The notes beneath the pieces are model-generated. The model was not told the origin of the DNA. It searched no databases and saw only the letters and a program-made list of their open reading frames with translations. 64,000 bases of DNA from the NCBI GenBank assembly GCA_017504435.1, contig JAFVRD010000040.1:1-64000 (forward strand), read 5' to 3'. Both the position numbers and the translations under genes were made by a program. This document shows, piece by piece, positions 35,069-44,047 of this stretch. Source of the stretch: Lentisphaeria bacterium (GTDB lineage Bacteria > Verrucomicrobiota > Lentisphaeria > Victivallales > Victivallaceae). Each line of letters begins with the position of its first letter. Within the stretch, counting starts at the first letter, position 1.

Positions 35069-35096
35069 TTGTAAAAAACATTTTCTGTGGTAAATT
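35069..35096 (+). promoter_or_regulatory. Possible promoter in the mcsB-coaE gap
   Basis: TTGTAA, 16-bp spacer, TAAATT. An A8CGT7 palindrome at 35040-35056 lies just upstream, and a CTGTCA/TGACAG inverted repeat follows near 35117-35143. The remaining leader up to coaE (about 90 bp) shows nothing else convincing. Confidence 0.35.
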
Positions 35097-35237
35097 ATCA
35101 CCAGTCCATTTCGGGCTGTCATCATTTTTATCCCGGTGACAGTTCATATTCCTGCTGATTGTAATGGCATTGTTCGCATCTGTCATATTGCTCCATTTTC
35201 AGTTGCGATATTTATTTTATTCGGAGTTTTTTATTTT

Positions 35238-35822
35238 ATGATTCTGGGAATTACCGGTGCATTCGGGTGCGGAAAAAGTTCTGTCTTGCATTTTTTCGCA
35301 TCCGAAAATTGGCATATTTTTGATGCAGATGCGGTGTGCCGCAAATTTTATGACAACAAAAATACTGCGGTAATTGCAGCAGTAAAGGAAATTTTCGGTT
35401 CAGATGTTTTTGCTCCGGACGGAAGTGTCGACCGCAAAAAAATTGCCGGTGAAGCCTTTGTCCATCCGGAAAAAATGCAATCTTTGACCGATGTAATGTA
35501 TCCGTTATTGACGGAACAGTTGAATAGTGAAATCAATTATTGTAGAAAAAATAAACTCAACGGGGCTTTTGAAGTACCGTTGCTTTACGAAGCCGGTTTT
35601 GAAACATATTTTGATGCAGTATTAGCGGTATGGGCACCGGAAGCTCTCCGCAAAGAGCGTTTGCATGGCAGAAACTTTTCCGATGCGGAAATAGAACGTA
35701 GAAACCGCATGCAAATACATGCTGATGAAAAATTGGAACGGGCTGATTTTGCAATCATAAACACCGGAAATCTGGATCAGCTTGAGCAGCAGCTCGCCGA
35801 ATTGACCGGCTCCTTGATTTGA
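35238..35822 (+). CDS. coaE: Dephospho-CoA kinase
   Basis: 194 residues, normal for CoaE, the last step of coenzyme A synthesis. The P-loop is ITGAFGCGKSSVLHFF at the N-terminus. Substrate motifs VPLLYEAGFETYFDAVLAVWAP and RNRMQIHADEKLERADFAIINTG follow. The longer upstream frame from 35136 would add 34 hydrophobic residues absent from the family, so the ATG at 35238 behind CGGAG is chosen. CoaB (39926-40543) is another CoA gene nearby. Confidence 0.93.
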   Translation: MILGITGAFGCGKSSVLHFFASENWHIFDADAVCRKFYDNKNTAVIAAVKEIFGSDVFAPDGSVDRKKIAGEAFVHPEKMQSLTDVMYPLLTEQLNSEINYCRKNKLNGAFEVPLLYEAGFETYFDAVLAVWAPEALRKERLHGRNFSDAEIERRNRMQIHADEKLERADFAIINTGNLDQLEQQLAELTGSLI

Positions 35823-35853
35823 TTTTTACTTTTTAGAAAGGATATTATGAGTT

Positions 35854-37581
35854 ATGAGTAATGAAAATGATTTGTTTCCCCAAATCCCCGGAGAAGAACA
35901 GTCAGTCCCCCAGCCTGCCCCGCGAAAACGCGGCCGCCCCCGGAAAGTAAAAACTGACACTCCTGCAGTTGAGGAAAAAGAAAATATATCTATTGACACT
36001 GCCATTCCAGATCCTACTGCAGTTGTCGCTCCCGGGATGCCCCGGATAAATCAGGAAGAGCCGGTAACCGAATATCTCCCTCCTCTACCGAAAGCAACGG
36101 AAGCACCGGAAATTGAACCGGCACCGCAGGTAACGGAAGAAAACGACAATCATCGCAATAATCAAAAAGACAACCGCAACAGACACGCCAATGGCAATCA
36201 GGAAAATGGCAACCGGCGTGACCGTTTCCGGCGCAACAAAAACAATCGGCATCGCAACAACAATCAGGACCGGACAGATTTTTATGATGAAGAGGAGCTG
36301 CCGCCTCCTGACCCAAATGCTCCGACATTGAATATCACGGATTTGCAGAATAAATCCATTGTCGAGTTGGCTGCGATGGGAGCTGAATTGGGCATTGAAG
36401 GTATCGGTGCTTTGGAAAAATCCACTTTGATCTGTGAAATTCTCCGTGCCAATGCTGAAAAATGCGGATTGCTCTACGGCAGCGGTTATCTGGAAGTATT
36501 GCCGGATGGATTCGGATTTCTCAGGTCACCGGCTTACAGTTACCTGCCGTCATCCGAGGATATCTACCTCAGCCCTTCACAAATCAAACGTTTCGCGCTG
36601 AAAACCGGTGACTTTATCACCGGACAGATCCGTACTCCACGTGAAAAGGAACGTTTTTTTGCCATGTTGAAAGTTGAAACGATCAACAATGATGTCCCGG
36701 AACGCAAAAAACAAATCATTCCATTTAACAGTCTGGAACCCTATTTTCCGACCCAGAGGCTGATTTTGGAACGCGAACCAGAAGACTTTTCCACCCGGGT
36801 GGTCGATCTGGTCACTCCGATCGGCAAAGGTCAGCGCGGACTTATCGTGGCACCTCCGCGTACCGGAAAAACGGTATTGCTGCAAAAAGTTGCCAAAAGC
36901 ATACGGGCAAACAATCCGGAAGTTGTGCTGATCATCCTGCTCATTGATGAACGTCCCGAAGAAGTTACCGACATGGAACGCAGCATTGATGCTGAAGTTG
37001 TCAGTTCAACTTTTGATGAGCCGCCCGAACGCCATGCTCAAGTTGCAGAAATGGTCATTGAAAAAGCTAAACGCATGGTTGAATACGGCAAAGATGTGGT
37101 AATCCTGTTGGATAGCATCACCCGGCTTGCCAGAGCTTACAACACCTTGCAGCCTCACAGCGGCAAGATTCTTACCGGCGGTGTTGATGCGACCGCACTT
37201 CACAAGCCGAAACGCTTTTTCGGTGCCGCCAGAAATATCGAAAATCATGGCAGTCTGACTATTATTGCCACTGCGCTTATTGAAACCGGCAGCAAAATGG
37301 ATGATGTTATCTTTGAAGAGTTCAAAGGTACAGGAAACATGGAATTGCATCTCGACCGCAATGTATCTGACCGGCGCATCTATCCGGCGATCAATATTGA
37401 AAAATCCGGAACCCGCAAGGAAGAACTGCTGCTTCATCCCGATGAATTGGGAAAAGTCTGGCTGCTCCGCAAAGCGGTCAATGGCGTGCCGTCAGCAGAA
37501 GCTATGGAAATGGTACTCGGCAGATTGAAAAAATGCCGTACCAATATTGAATTTCTGGTGACATTGCAACCGGAACGGTAG
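35854..37581 (+). CDS. rho: Transcription termination factor Rho with low-complexity N-terminal insert
   Basis: 575 residues, against about 420 for E. coli Rho. Residues 1-150 hold an AT-hook-like PRKRGRPRK and a polar insert rich in Asn, Arg and Asp ([19 protein letters not shown]), then an acidic linker. The Rho N-terminal domain and RNP1-like DGFGFLRS follow. The ATPase has P-loop [23 protein letters not shown], the Q/R loops [22 protein letters not shown] and [21 protein letters not shown]. Long N-terminal inserts occur in Rho of several phyla and extend RNA binding. AGAAAGGA precedes the start. Confidence 0.95.
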   Translation: MSNENDLFPQIPGEEQSVPQPAPRKRGRPRKVKTDTPAVEEKENISIDTAIPDPTAVVAPGMPRINQEEPVTEYLPPLPKATEAPEIEPAPQVTEENDNHRNNQKDNRNRHANGNQENGNRRDRFRRNKNNRHRNNNQDRTDFYDEEELPPPDPNAPTLNITDLQNKSIVELAAMGAELGIEGIGALEKSTLICEILRANAEKCGLLYGSGYLEVLPDGFGFLRSPAYSYLPSSEDIYLSPSQIKRFALKTGDFITGQIRTPREKERFFAMLKVETINNDVPERKKQIIPFNSLEPYFPTQRLILEREPEDFSTRVVDLVTPIGKGQRGLIVAPPRTGKTVLLQKVAKSIRANNPEVVLIILLIDERPEEVTDMERSIDAEVVSSTFDEPPERHAQVAEMVIEKAKRMVEYGKDVVILLDSITRLARAYNTLQPHSGKILTGGVDATALHKPKRFFGAARNIENHGSLTIIATALIETGSKMDDVIFEEFKGTGNMELHLDRNVSDRRIYPAINIEKSGTRKEELLLHPDELGKVWLLRKAVNGVPSAEAMEMVLGRLKKCRTNIEFLVTLQPER

Positions 37582-37600
37582 TACAAAAAAGGTTATGATC

Positions 37601-37909
37601 ATGGCTGTAAATAAAGAGACCCGCAAAACTCTGTGGTGGATGCTTTTTGTGGTCATCGCTGCAGTAATCACCGTATTCTTCCTCTATCCTCGGTATCAGC
37701 ATTTGCGAAAAAAACAGCAGGAGCTGAAACAACGGCGTGATAAACTTGCCGAACTGAAAATGGAAAGCGAACGGCACCGCAGTAAGGTCAATGACCTGAA
37801 ATACTCTAAAGAGGCCATCGAAAGAGTTGCCAGAGAAAAATTTGACATGGCAAGACCGGGAGAAACAGTCATGATTATATCCGAACCGGAACGGCAAAAG
37901 GAAAAATGA
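37601..37909 (+). CDS. FtsB/DivIC-type septum formation initiator
   Basis: 102 residues: a short cytoplasmic start, one transmembrane helix (WWMLFVVIAAVITVFFLYP), a coiled coil (HLRKKQQELKQRRDKLAELKMESERHR), and the family end YSKEAIERVAREKFDMARPGETVMII. FtsB/DivIC joins FtsL and FtsQ in the division complex. The ATG at 37601 is 8 nt after AAGG; one at 37595 is 2 nt after it. It follows rho by 19 bp. Confidence 0.88.
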   Translation: MAVNKETRKTLWWMLFVVIAAVITVFFLYPRYQHLRKKQQELKQRRDKLAELKMESERHRSKVNDLKYSKEAIERVAREKFDMARPGETVMIISEPERQKEK

Positions 37910-37928
37910 TTTTTTTTCATTTTTGCTA

Positions 37929-37957
37929 TTGCAAATAAACGTATTGCTTTTTATATT
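37929..37957 (+). promoter_or_regulatory. Sigma70-type promoter for the LysM lipoprotein gene
   Basis: TTGCAA, 17-bp spacer, TATATT, about 52 bp before the GTG start of the LysM gene. Confidence 0.6.
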
Positions 37958-38009
37958 ATATAACATCACCTGTCAATATAAACCATATTAATTTCAAGGA
38001 GAGAAAAAA

Positions 38010-39038
38010 GTGCGTAAAGTAATTGTTTTCGCAGCGGCAGCCGGAGCCGGATTGCTGCTCACCGGATGCCCCGATCCTGTAATGCGTGACCGGCATTACA
38101 TTCCTGCTCCGGCAGATAATGTTCCGGTTATAGATACCACAGCAGCACCTGCAGAAACGGACGTTGCCGCAGTTCCGGAAACCAAACCGGAAGTAAAACC
38201 GGCCTTCAGTTACGAACCGATGACTGATGCTGTCTCATCCGGCGGAGTTGACTCCGTATCCGGAAGTAAACAGAGTGCAAAAAGCACCTCTGCAAAAGGA
38301 GGCACATATATCGTCAAACGCGGTGACACTCCCGAACGCATTGCCCGGAAGCACAAAGTCAGTTTGAGTGTATTCATGAAAGTCAACAATCTGGATGAAG
38401 CATCTGCCCGCCGGCTGCGGATCGGACAGAAATTGATCATTCCCGGAAAAAATGCAATTGCGCCAACCCCACGCACCAAAAATCGTAAAAGCGCGGCAAC
38501 GGTCGCTCCGACTCTTGAAAACGGCAAGTATGTTGTCAAATCCGGCGACACTCCCGAACGCATTGCCCGTCGTCTCAAAGTCAAACTTTCTGATTTGCTG
38601 CAGGTCAACAACCTGGATGAAGCATCTGCCCGCCGGCTGCAGATCGGACAAAAACTGATCATCCCCGGCAAAGCTGAAGTTCCGGTTCCTGTCAAAACAG
38701 ATGTTCCGGAAGTGACTCAGCCAGCCGTTCCTCCTGCCCCGGCAGCGACCAGCGAAGTGATCACTGATACCCCGGCGGTTCAGGATGCCACTGCTCAGAA
38801 TACCGTTCAACCTCAGGTCAGCACTGAAACAGTAACTCCAAGTGAAGTTCCGATTGCAGATACCCCGGAAGTATCGGTGCAATCCCAAATGGAAGGTGTG
38901 GATGTTCCTGCCGATATGAGCATAGCTGATTTTGCGGCTCAACAAGGAGTCTCTGTTGAAGATTTGCGTAAAGTAAACGTAAATCTCAAAGGAGATACTC
39001 TGACCAAAGGAAGCTTGATTTTTGTCCCCAAAAAATAA
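38010..39038 (+). CDS. LysM-repeat lipoprotein
   Basis: 342 residues from a GTG with AAGGAGAG upstream. The signal ends in LLLTGC, a good lipobox, so it is a lipoprotein acylated near Cys19. Two near-identical LysM domains follow (about residues 95-147 and 170-222: TYIVKRGDTPERIARKHKVS and KYVVKSGDTPERIARRLKVK, each ending ASARRL-IGQKLIIPG), then a Pro/Val/Thr-rich linker and a third, degenerate LysM (about 290-342). LysM binds peptidoglycan GlcNAc, so it probably links the outer membrane to the wall. No peptidase domain is present. Confidence 0.9.
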   Translation: MRKVIVFAAAAGAGLLLTGCPDPVMRDRHYIPAPADNVPVIDTTAAPAETDVAAVPETKPEVKPAFSYEPMTDAVSSGGVDSVSGSKQSAKSTSAKGGTYIVKRGDTPERIARKHKVSLSVFMKVNNLDEASARRLRIGQKLIIPGKNAIAPTPRTKNRKSAATVAPTLENGKYVVKSGDTPERIARRLKVKLSDLLQVNNLDEASARRLQIGQKLIIPGKAEVPVPVKTDVPEVTQPAVPPAPAATSEVITDTPAVQDATAQNTVQPQVSTETVTPSEVPIADTPEVSVQSQMEGVDVPADMSIADFAAQQGVSVEDLRKVNVNLKGDTLTKGSLIFVPKK

Positions 39039-39056
39039 TTGCCGCAAGATTGTGTT

Positions 39057-39098
39057 TGTCACATTCTGCATTATATTGAATAACAGCGGAATGTGACA
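39057..39098 (+). promoter_or_regulatory. Inverted repeat flanking a TATATT -10, candidate operator
   Basis: TGTCACATTCTGC (39057-39069) and GCGGAATGTGACA (39086-39098) pair over 13 bases with one G-T mismatch. The 16-nt centre contains TATATT (39072-39077), with a weak TTGTGT -35 at 39050-39055. The arms therefore straddle the likely -10, as for a dimeric repressor. No T-run follows, so a terminator is less likely. Confidence 0.5.
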
Positions 39099-39119
39099 AT
39101 CCAAATCAGGAGCAAAAAA

Positions 39120-39929
39120 ATGAATCAGCATCACGACCAGTATTATACAGTGAATCAATCTTTGCAAACTTCGATACAATTGCAGAGTACATTTGTCAAC
39201 CGGGTATTCGGCTGGATGACGATCGGCTTGGCACTTACCGGAGGAATTGCGTATTATCTGGGCACATATCATAAGAATTTTATTATAACTTACAGTAATT
39301 TTTTTATTCTGCTGATGATTGTTGAATTTTTGCTCGTTTTAGGATTAAGTGCAGCAATTCAAAAAATCTCTCCGATGGCGGCATTTTCAGGCTTTATGAT
39401 TTTTGCTGCTTTGAACGGGGTGACAATGGCATCTATATTTCTGATTTACACCGGAAATTCCATTGCATCAACATTCTTTTCCACCAGTTTGACTTTTGGC
39501 GCGATGGGACTTTACGGATGGATAACCAAAAAAGATCTGACCGGCATAGGCAGTCTTTGTTTAATGGCTTTGATCGGATTGATAATTGCATCAATAGTAA
39601 ATTTATTTGTAGGCAATTATACATTCAATTTGATCATCAGTGCCATCGGGATTTTGATATTTGTCGGCTTGACAGCTTATGATGCTCAAAAAATCAAGCG
39701 TCTCTCAATTGCGGTCGGCGAAGGTCAAATTTCAGAATCTAATCTGACAGTCAGAAACTTGCGGTGCTGGGTGCATTGGAACTCTATTTGGATTTTATCA
39801 ATCTGTTTTTGTACATGCTCAGATTTTTTGGCAAACGCAAATAAACTCGGCGATGTCCGGGATCCCAAACTGTTTATTGCAAAAACTGCTTTGGAATTCA
39901 GGACAACAGCAATATTTAATACTTTATGA
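39120..39929 (+). CDS. Bax inhibitor-1/YccA-family membrane protein, frameshifted near its C-terminus
   Basis: Seven-helix BI-1 family protein, start at 39120 (AGGAG upstream). Normal sequence runs to AYDAQKIKRLSIAVGEGQISESNLTVR. At 39755-39757 the frame shifts. Reading from CTT at 39758 in the next frame restores the family ending, LAVLGALELYLDFINLFLYM, then LRFFGKRK and a stop at 39844. As written, the frame continues with unrelated residues to 39929, overlapping coaB. One lost base in an AAA(A) run explains it: a sequencing error, a phase-variable tract or a real mutation. BI-1 proteins are pH-sensitive Ca2+-leak channels in known cases; the role here is unknown. Confidence 0.85.
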   Translation: MNQHHDQYYTVNQSLQTSIQLQSTFVNRVFGWMTIGLALTGGIAYYLGTYHKNFIITYSNFFILLMIVEFLLVLGLSAAIQKISPMAAFSGFMIFAALNGVTMASIFLIYTGNSIASTFFSTSLTFGAMGLYGWITKKDLTGIGSLCLMALIGLIIASIVNLFVGNYTFNLIISAIGILIFVGLTAYDAQKIKRLSIAVGEGQISESNLTVRNLRCWVHWNSIWILSICFCTCSDFLANANKLGDVRDPKLFIAKTALEFRTTAIFNTL

Positions 39930-40543
39930 AATTTTTGATTACTGCCGGACCGACCAGAGAAAAAATCGATCCGGTTCGTTTTATAACCAATTATTCAAGC
40001 GGCAAAATGGGCTATGCTCTTGCCGCCGCTGCTCAAAAAGCCGGACATCAGGTCATATTGATATCCGGTCCGGTCGTGTTGCCCTGCCCCGATGACGTTG
40101 AGCGTATTTTTGTGGAATCAGCTGCAGAAATGGCAGCCGCCGTACATAAAAATGCCGTCAATGCCGATGTGATAATCATGGCGGCGGCAGTTGCAGATTA
40201 CCGTCCGGCCCATCCGGAAACGAGTAAAATGAAAAAAATGCCTGGAGATCTGATGCTGCAGTTGGAACGCACTGAAGATATTTTGGCATCGTTGGGAAAA
40301 AGCAAAACCGGCAATCAGTTATTGATTGGATTTGCGGCTGAAACTGATGATCTTGAAAAAAATGCCTTAGGTAAATTACAGCGTAAAAATCTGGACTGGA
40401 TCGCTGCGAACTGGGTAAAAGACGGTTTCGGCACTGCATCAAATTCTCTGATTCTGTTTAATCGTAATGGCGACAAGTTCGTTTTTGAAAATACCGAAAA
40501 AGAGCTGTTGGCAAAAAGGATGTTGGAAACAATATTGAAATGA
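39926..40543 (+). CDS. coaB: Phosphopantothenate-cysteine ligase, stand-alone CoaB
   Basis: 205 residues equal to the C-terminal half of bifunctional CoaBC. Signatures are ITAGPTREKIDPVRFITNYSSGKMGYALA (nucleotide binding), MAAAVADYRP, KIKK-like SKMKKM and GFAAETDD with NWVKDGFGTASN. It joins cysteine to 4'-phosphopantothenate in CoA synthesis; a separate CoaC must be elsewhere. It overlaps psd by 4 bp and would lie 81 bp after the true BI-1 stop. Confidence 0.92.
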   Translation: MKFLITAGPTREKIDPVRFITNYSSGKMGYALAAAAQKAGHQVILISGPVVLPCPDDVERIFVESAAEMAAAVHKNAVNADVIIMAAAVADYRPAHPETSKMKKMPGDLMLQLERTEDILASLGKSKTGNQLLIGFAAETDDLEKNALGKLQRKNLDWIAANWVKDGFGTASNSLILFNRNGDKFVFENTEKELLAKRMLETILK

Positions 40544-41430
40544 GTGAAAATGAGATAAAATTCATCGACCGGGAAACCGGCAAACTTTGCACAGAAACTG
40601 TCATGGGAGATAAAGCTCTGCGTTTTGCTTACGATACTCTGGCAGGCAGAGTATTATGGCCGGGGTTGTTTTATACCGGATTTCCCTCATGGTTGATGGG
40701 GAAATTTTACGACAGCTCTCTTTCTCATCAATCAATATCAAAATTGGTGCAACTGCCGGGTTTGCGGGCAGATGAAGCGGAAAAAAATTGGCATGAATAC
40801 ACATCGTTTAACGACTTTTTTACCCGCCGCTTAAAATCAGGTCTCCGTACGGCGTCCCCGGATGCCAATGAATTGTGTTCTCCGGCCGATGGCAGATTGT
40901 TCATATACCCTGATGTCGACAGTAAAAAAGAGATACCGGTAAAAGGTGCTGTTCGTTCTCTGGAACATTTGTGTACCAGGCAACTTGACGGCAAACGCTT
41001 TCATGTTGCAGTGGTACGTCTGGCTCCGGTTGATTATCACCGTTTCCACTATCCATGCGACTGTTATCAAAACGAAAATCCAATAAAAATTTCCGGCAAA
41101 TATCATTCAGTCAATCCGATTGCGTTTAAGCGCGCTCCGGACGTTTTTGTAGAAAATGCCCGTTGTGTCACCGATTTGGATTCCCCGGTATTCGGTAAAA
41201 TTATCTATATTGAAGTCGGAGCATTCGGAGTCGGTTCGATCATCCAAACTGCATCTGGCGGCGAACATAAAAAAATGGATGAAAAAGGTTTTTTCAAATT
41301 CGGCGGGTCCACTGTGATTTTGCTTATGGAAGCTGAAAAAATCAAAATAGATGATGATTTGCTGCAAAATTCCGGAAACGGCATGGAAACGTTGATCCGC
41401 TGCGGCAGCCGTATCGGCATAAAACTCTGA
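40540..41430 (+). CDS. psd: Phosphatidylserine decarboxylase proenzyme
   Basis: 296 residues. It makes phosphatidylethanolamine. The N-terminal region (VLWPGLFYTGFPSWLMGKFYDS), SFNDFFTRRLKSGLR, CSPADGR, RLAPVDYHRFHYPCDC and the self-cleavage site FKFGGSTVILL (GGST, where the Ser becomes the pyruvoyl group) are all present, so processing should be normal. It begins inside the coaB stop (ATGA). Confidence 0.94.
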   Translation: MSENEIKFIDRETGKLCTETVMGDKALRFAYDTLAGRVLWPGLFYTGFPSWLMGKFYDSSLSHQSISKLVQLPGLRADEAEKNWHEYTSFNDFFTRRLKSGLRTASPDANELCSPADGRLFIYPDVDSKKEIPVKGAVRSLEHLCTRQLDGKRFHVAVVRLAPVDYHRFHYPCDCYQNENPIKISGKYHSVNPIAFKRAPDVFVENARCVTDLDSPVFGKIIYIEVGAFGVGSIIQTASGGEHKKMDEKGFFKFGGSTVILLMEAEKIKIDDDLLQNSGNGMETLIRCGSRIGIKL

Positions 41431-41462
41431 CACCAAGTCTCAATTGTGTGGGGGGATAAAAA

Positions 41463-42593
41463 ATGTATTGTCCGCGATGCGGAAAACTTCTGAGTCAGGA
41501 TAACTGCCGCAATACAATAACATTTGCATGTCCGGATGGTTGCGGCAGATATATGACTCTTGCCGGATTGCGGAAATGCGGAGCTGAAGCGGAACTGATC
41601 AATGTGCTCTGGAGCAATGCCCGTAACGGTAATTCCATAAAAGGTCTCCCCTGCCCCAACTGTAAACAAGCTATGCGGCAATTGAAAATCGGTGATGAAC
41701 AAATATATTTTGATTTGGACATCTGCACCGTTTGTCAATCGCTGTGGTTTGATGCGGGAGAGCTGGAACACATTCCGGTGCCGGATATTCCTGAACAACC
41801 GGTAAATCCGGAGTTAAAAAATCTGGAACCGATAACAACCGGATATGATCATCTGCCGGATGGCGACGGACCGGACCAGTTCTGGAAGTATCTGCCGGCG
41901 GTAATCGGACTGCCAGTGGAACAATACACATTTTCATGCAAACGGCTGCCGATATTAACATGGCTGACTGCCTTCTGCTGTACCGCGCTTTATGTACTGT
42001 TTTCATGGCAGGGTAATTTGGAATATATCATCGACAATTGGGGATTTATTCCATCTCAATGGTTGCGTCATGACGGACTTACCGTATGGAGTTCCATGTT
42101 TTTACATGCGGATATTTTGCATCTGCTTGGCAATATGTATTTTTTGATAATGTGCGGAGACAATGCTGAAGATGTGCTGGGACATGGAAAATTTTTATTG
42201 TTGGTCGTATTATCGGGATGCAGCGCGCTGATACTTTATGGTTCAACCGCTCTGCGCCCGGATATCCCCTTGATCGGCGCAAGCGGATTTATATCCGGAA
42301 TAATTGCATTTTACGCAATCAGATTTCCCCATGTGGCATTTTCATTTTGTCTGTTAAGCCGCAGTCCATTGTCGGTATTGCTTTTGAGTTCTGACCGGTT
42401 CTTCTTTTCAATTCCGGCGTGGGTATGGTTTTTATTGTATGCCATCGGACAAATTTTATATGCGGTTTTCAATCCCGGTGGTTACACCGCATACACAGCT
42501 CATCTCGGCGGTTTTGTTCCCGGCATAATCTGGGCTCTCATTGAACTCAAACGTGCCGGTTCGGTCGATAGTGTTGATGAAAAGTGCATTTGA
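41463..42593 (+). CDS. Rhomboid protease with N-terminal zinc-ribbon (TFIIB-type) domain
   Basis: 376 residues. Residues 1-105 hold zinc ribbons: MYCPRCGKLL, CPDGCG, CPNCKQAM and CTVCQSLWFDAGELE, the last a zf-TFIIB signature. Residues about 155-360 form a rhomboid with six or so helices: HADILHLLGNMYFL, the catalytic Ser in IGASGFISG and the catalytic His in YTAHLGGFVPG. Rhomboids cleave membrane-protein helices. The zinc ribbon in front is unusual and may bind substrate. It starts 32 bp after psd behind GGGGG. Confidence 0.9.
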   Translation: MYCPRCGKLLSQDNCRNTITFACPDGCGRYMTLAGLRKCGAEAELINVLWSNARNGNSIKGLPCPNCKQAMRQLKIGDEQIYFDLDICTVCQSLWFDAGELEHIPVPDIPEQPVNPELKNLEPITTGYDHLPDGDGPDQFWKYLPAVIGLPVEQYTFSCKRLPILTWLTAFCCTALYVLFSWQGNLEYIIDNWGFIPSQWLRHDGLTVWSSMFLHADILHLLGNMYFLIMCGDNAEDVLGHGKFLLLVVLSGCSALILYGSTALRPDIPLIGASGFISGIIAFYAIRFPHVAFSFCLLSRSPLSVLLLSSDRFFFSIPAWVWFLLYAIGQILYAVFNPGGYTAYTAHLGGFVPGIIWALIELKRAGSVDSVDEKCI

Positions 42594-42684
42594 ATAAATA
42601 CCCGGCGCATGCTACATTAATGTAAGTTTCCGGATATCAATTATTCAACATTGTGGTCACAGCAATATAGAAGAGGAGTTTGCT

Positions 42685-43968
42685 TTGAATCTTTTACATA
42701 AATGTATTTTGCTGATTTCAATGGTATTTGTTTTTCTTTTTTCCATGATGACAGTAAATGTGTCAGCCGGACAGCCTGCGGAGAAAAAATTGCGTTACCG
42801 CAATATCCTGCTTCGGGATTTTCGTACCGTAAAAGATGGGCAGGTTATCAATTTCAATATCGGAACAGCCGCACATGCTCCGGCAACGCTGGCTGTACTG
42901 AAAAAGTATTTACCCCCGGAAGTCAAAATAACCGTTTGGGCAGATGCACCTCTTGCACCTGAATTAGCAGAAATGATGGCGCGCAGATTTCCGGAAGTCT
43001 TGATCGTTCATGGTGATTTGAATAATGCCCCTCCGGCAGAATTGCTGAAAGCTGTTGATGAAGCGGATCTGTTTCTGGTATCATCCGGTTCTACGATCAC
43101 AGCGGCAGTTGGTCACTCGATGGATGCTTTTCTGAAACGGACAGGAAAACCGGCTGCGGCTTATGCCATCGGCTGTACGCCCAGATTGCTGCCGCGTCTT
43201 GACCATTTGGATTTTGTATGGCTGCGTGACCCGATTGCCGCAGAAATTGCGAAAAAATCACGATGCCCGATTCAAGGTTGGGCTCCGGATGCAGTTTTTG
43301 ATTTTGATGCAGTTGACAAGAAATCCGCAGAACGTTTCATGAAAGAAAAAGGGTTGACGCCCGGACAATTCATCTGCTGCATCCCCGGGCAGAGATATAC
43401 TCCACGCTGGCAGTTTTTCAATATCCCGGAAAACTTGCAGAAAGTTGCAGAAAACCGTAAATTTGAAGAACACGACAACGCGGTACTGCGTGAAGTGATC
43501 CGGATCGCGGTTACTGAATACGGTCTGAAAGTTCTGATCTGTCCGGAACAAATCACCGAAATCGCATTGATACGTCCCCGGATTTTTGACCGTCTGCCTC
43601 CGGAAATACAAAAAAATTGTGTAACTACAGATAAAATGTGGTCACCTGATGTGGCATTGGGGGTCTATCGTGCCTCCCGGGGAGTATTTGGTGTAGAGAT
43701 TCATTCCCAGGTAATGGCTGTCGGCAGCGGAGTACCGGGCGTGGTATTGGCTCCGCCGCAATTTGGCAGTAAAAGCGAAATGTGGAAAAGTATCGGCTTA
43801 CCGGAATGGCTGATTTACACCGACTCGCCTGATTATGCTGAAAAAGTCGTTGCGGTGAGCCGTGATATATTATCTTTCCCGGAAAAGAACGCGGCCAAAC
43901 TCCAGCGTGCCCGCAAAATAATCAATACCGCCAGCCGGAATGCAATTCATAGTTCATTTTTCCAGTGA
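42685..43968 (+). CDS. Exported polysaccharide pyruvyl-transferase-family protein
   Basis: 427 residues from a TTG start; GAGGAG 6 nt upstream decides it. A signal peptide (KCILLISMVFVFLFSMMTVNVSAG) with a VSA cleavage site precedes a pyruvyl-transferase-like fold: NFNIGTAAHAPATLAVLKKY, DLFLVSSGSTITAAVG, WLRDPIAAEIA and a second half with GVYRASRGVFGVEIHSQVMAVGSGVPGVVLAPP. Known relatives add pyruvate to exopolysaccharide sugars or polymerise polysialic-like chains in the cytoplasm. An exported member is unusual. A TACATTAATGTA palindrome lies at 42613-42624 upstream. Confidence 0.75.
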   Translation: MNLLHKCILLISMVFVFLFSMMTVNVSAGQPAEKKLRYRNILLRDFRTVKDGQVINFNIGTAAHAPATLAVLKKYLPPEVKITVWADAPLAPELAEMMARRFPEVLIVHGDLNNAPPAELLKAVDEADLFLVSSGSTITAAVGHSMDAFLKRTGKPAAAYAIGCTPRLLPRLDHLDFVWLRDPIAAEIAKKSRCPIQGWAPDAVFDFDAVDKKSAERFMKEKGLTPGQFICCIPGQRYTPRWQFFNIPENLQKVAENRKFEEHDNAVLREVIRIAVTEYGLKVLICPEQITEIALIRPRIFDRLPPEIQKNCVTTDKMWSPDVALGVYRASRGVFGVEIHSQVMAVGSGVPGVVLAPPQFGSKSEMWKSIGLPEWLIYTDSPDYAEKVVAVSRDILSFPEKNAAKLQRARKIINTASRNAIHSSFFQ

Positions 43969-43992
43969 ATGATTATCACCGGAAAATGTATA

Positions 43993-44033
43993 CAAAAAAA
44001 CGCTTCGGGAATGCTCTCTTTTCCCGAAGCGTT
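43993..44033 (-). terminator. Intrinsic terminator of nagA
   Basis: A 13-bp perfect stem (43999-44011 with 44021-44033, core CGCTTCGGGAA) and 9-nt loop; on the minus strand it is followed by T7. On the plus strand no T-run follows, but the hairpin may still help end the upstream gene. Confidence 0.9.
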
Positions 44034-44047
44034 AAATAAATACCGAT

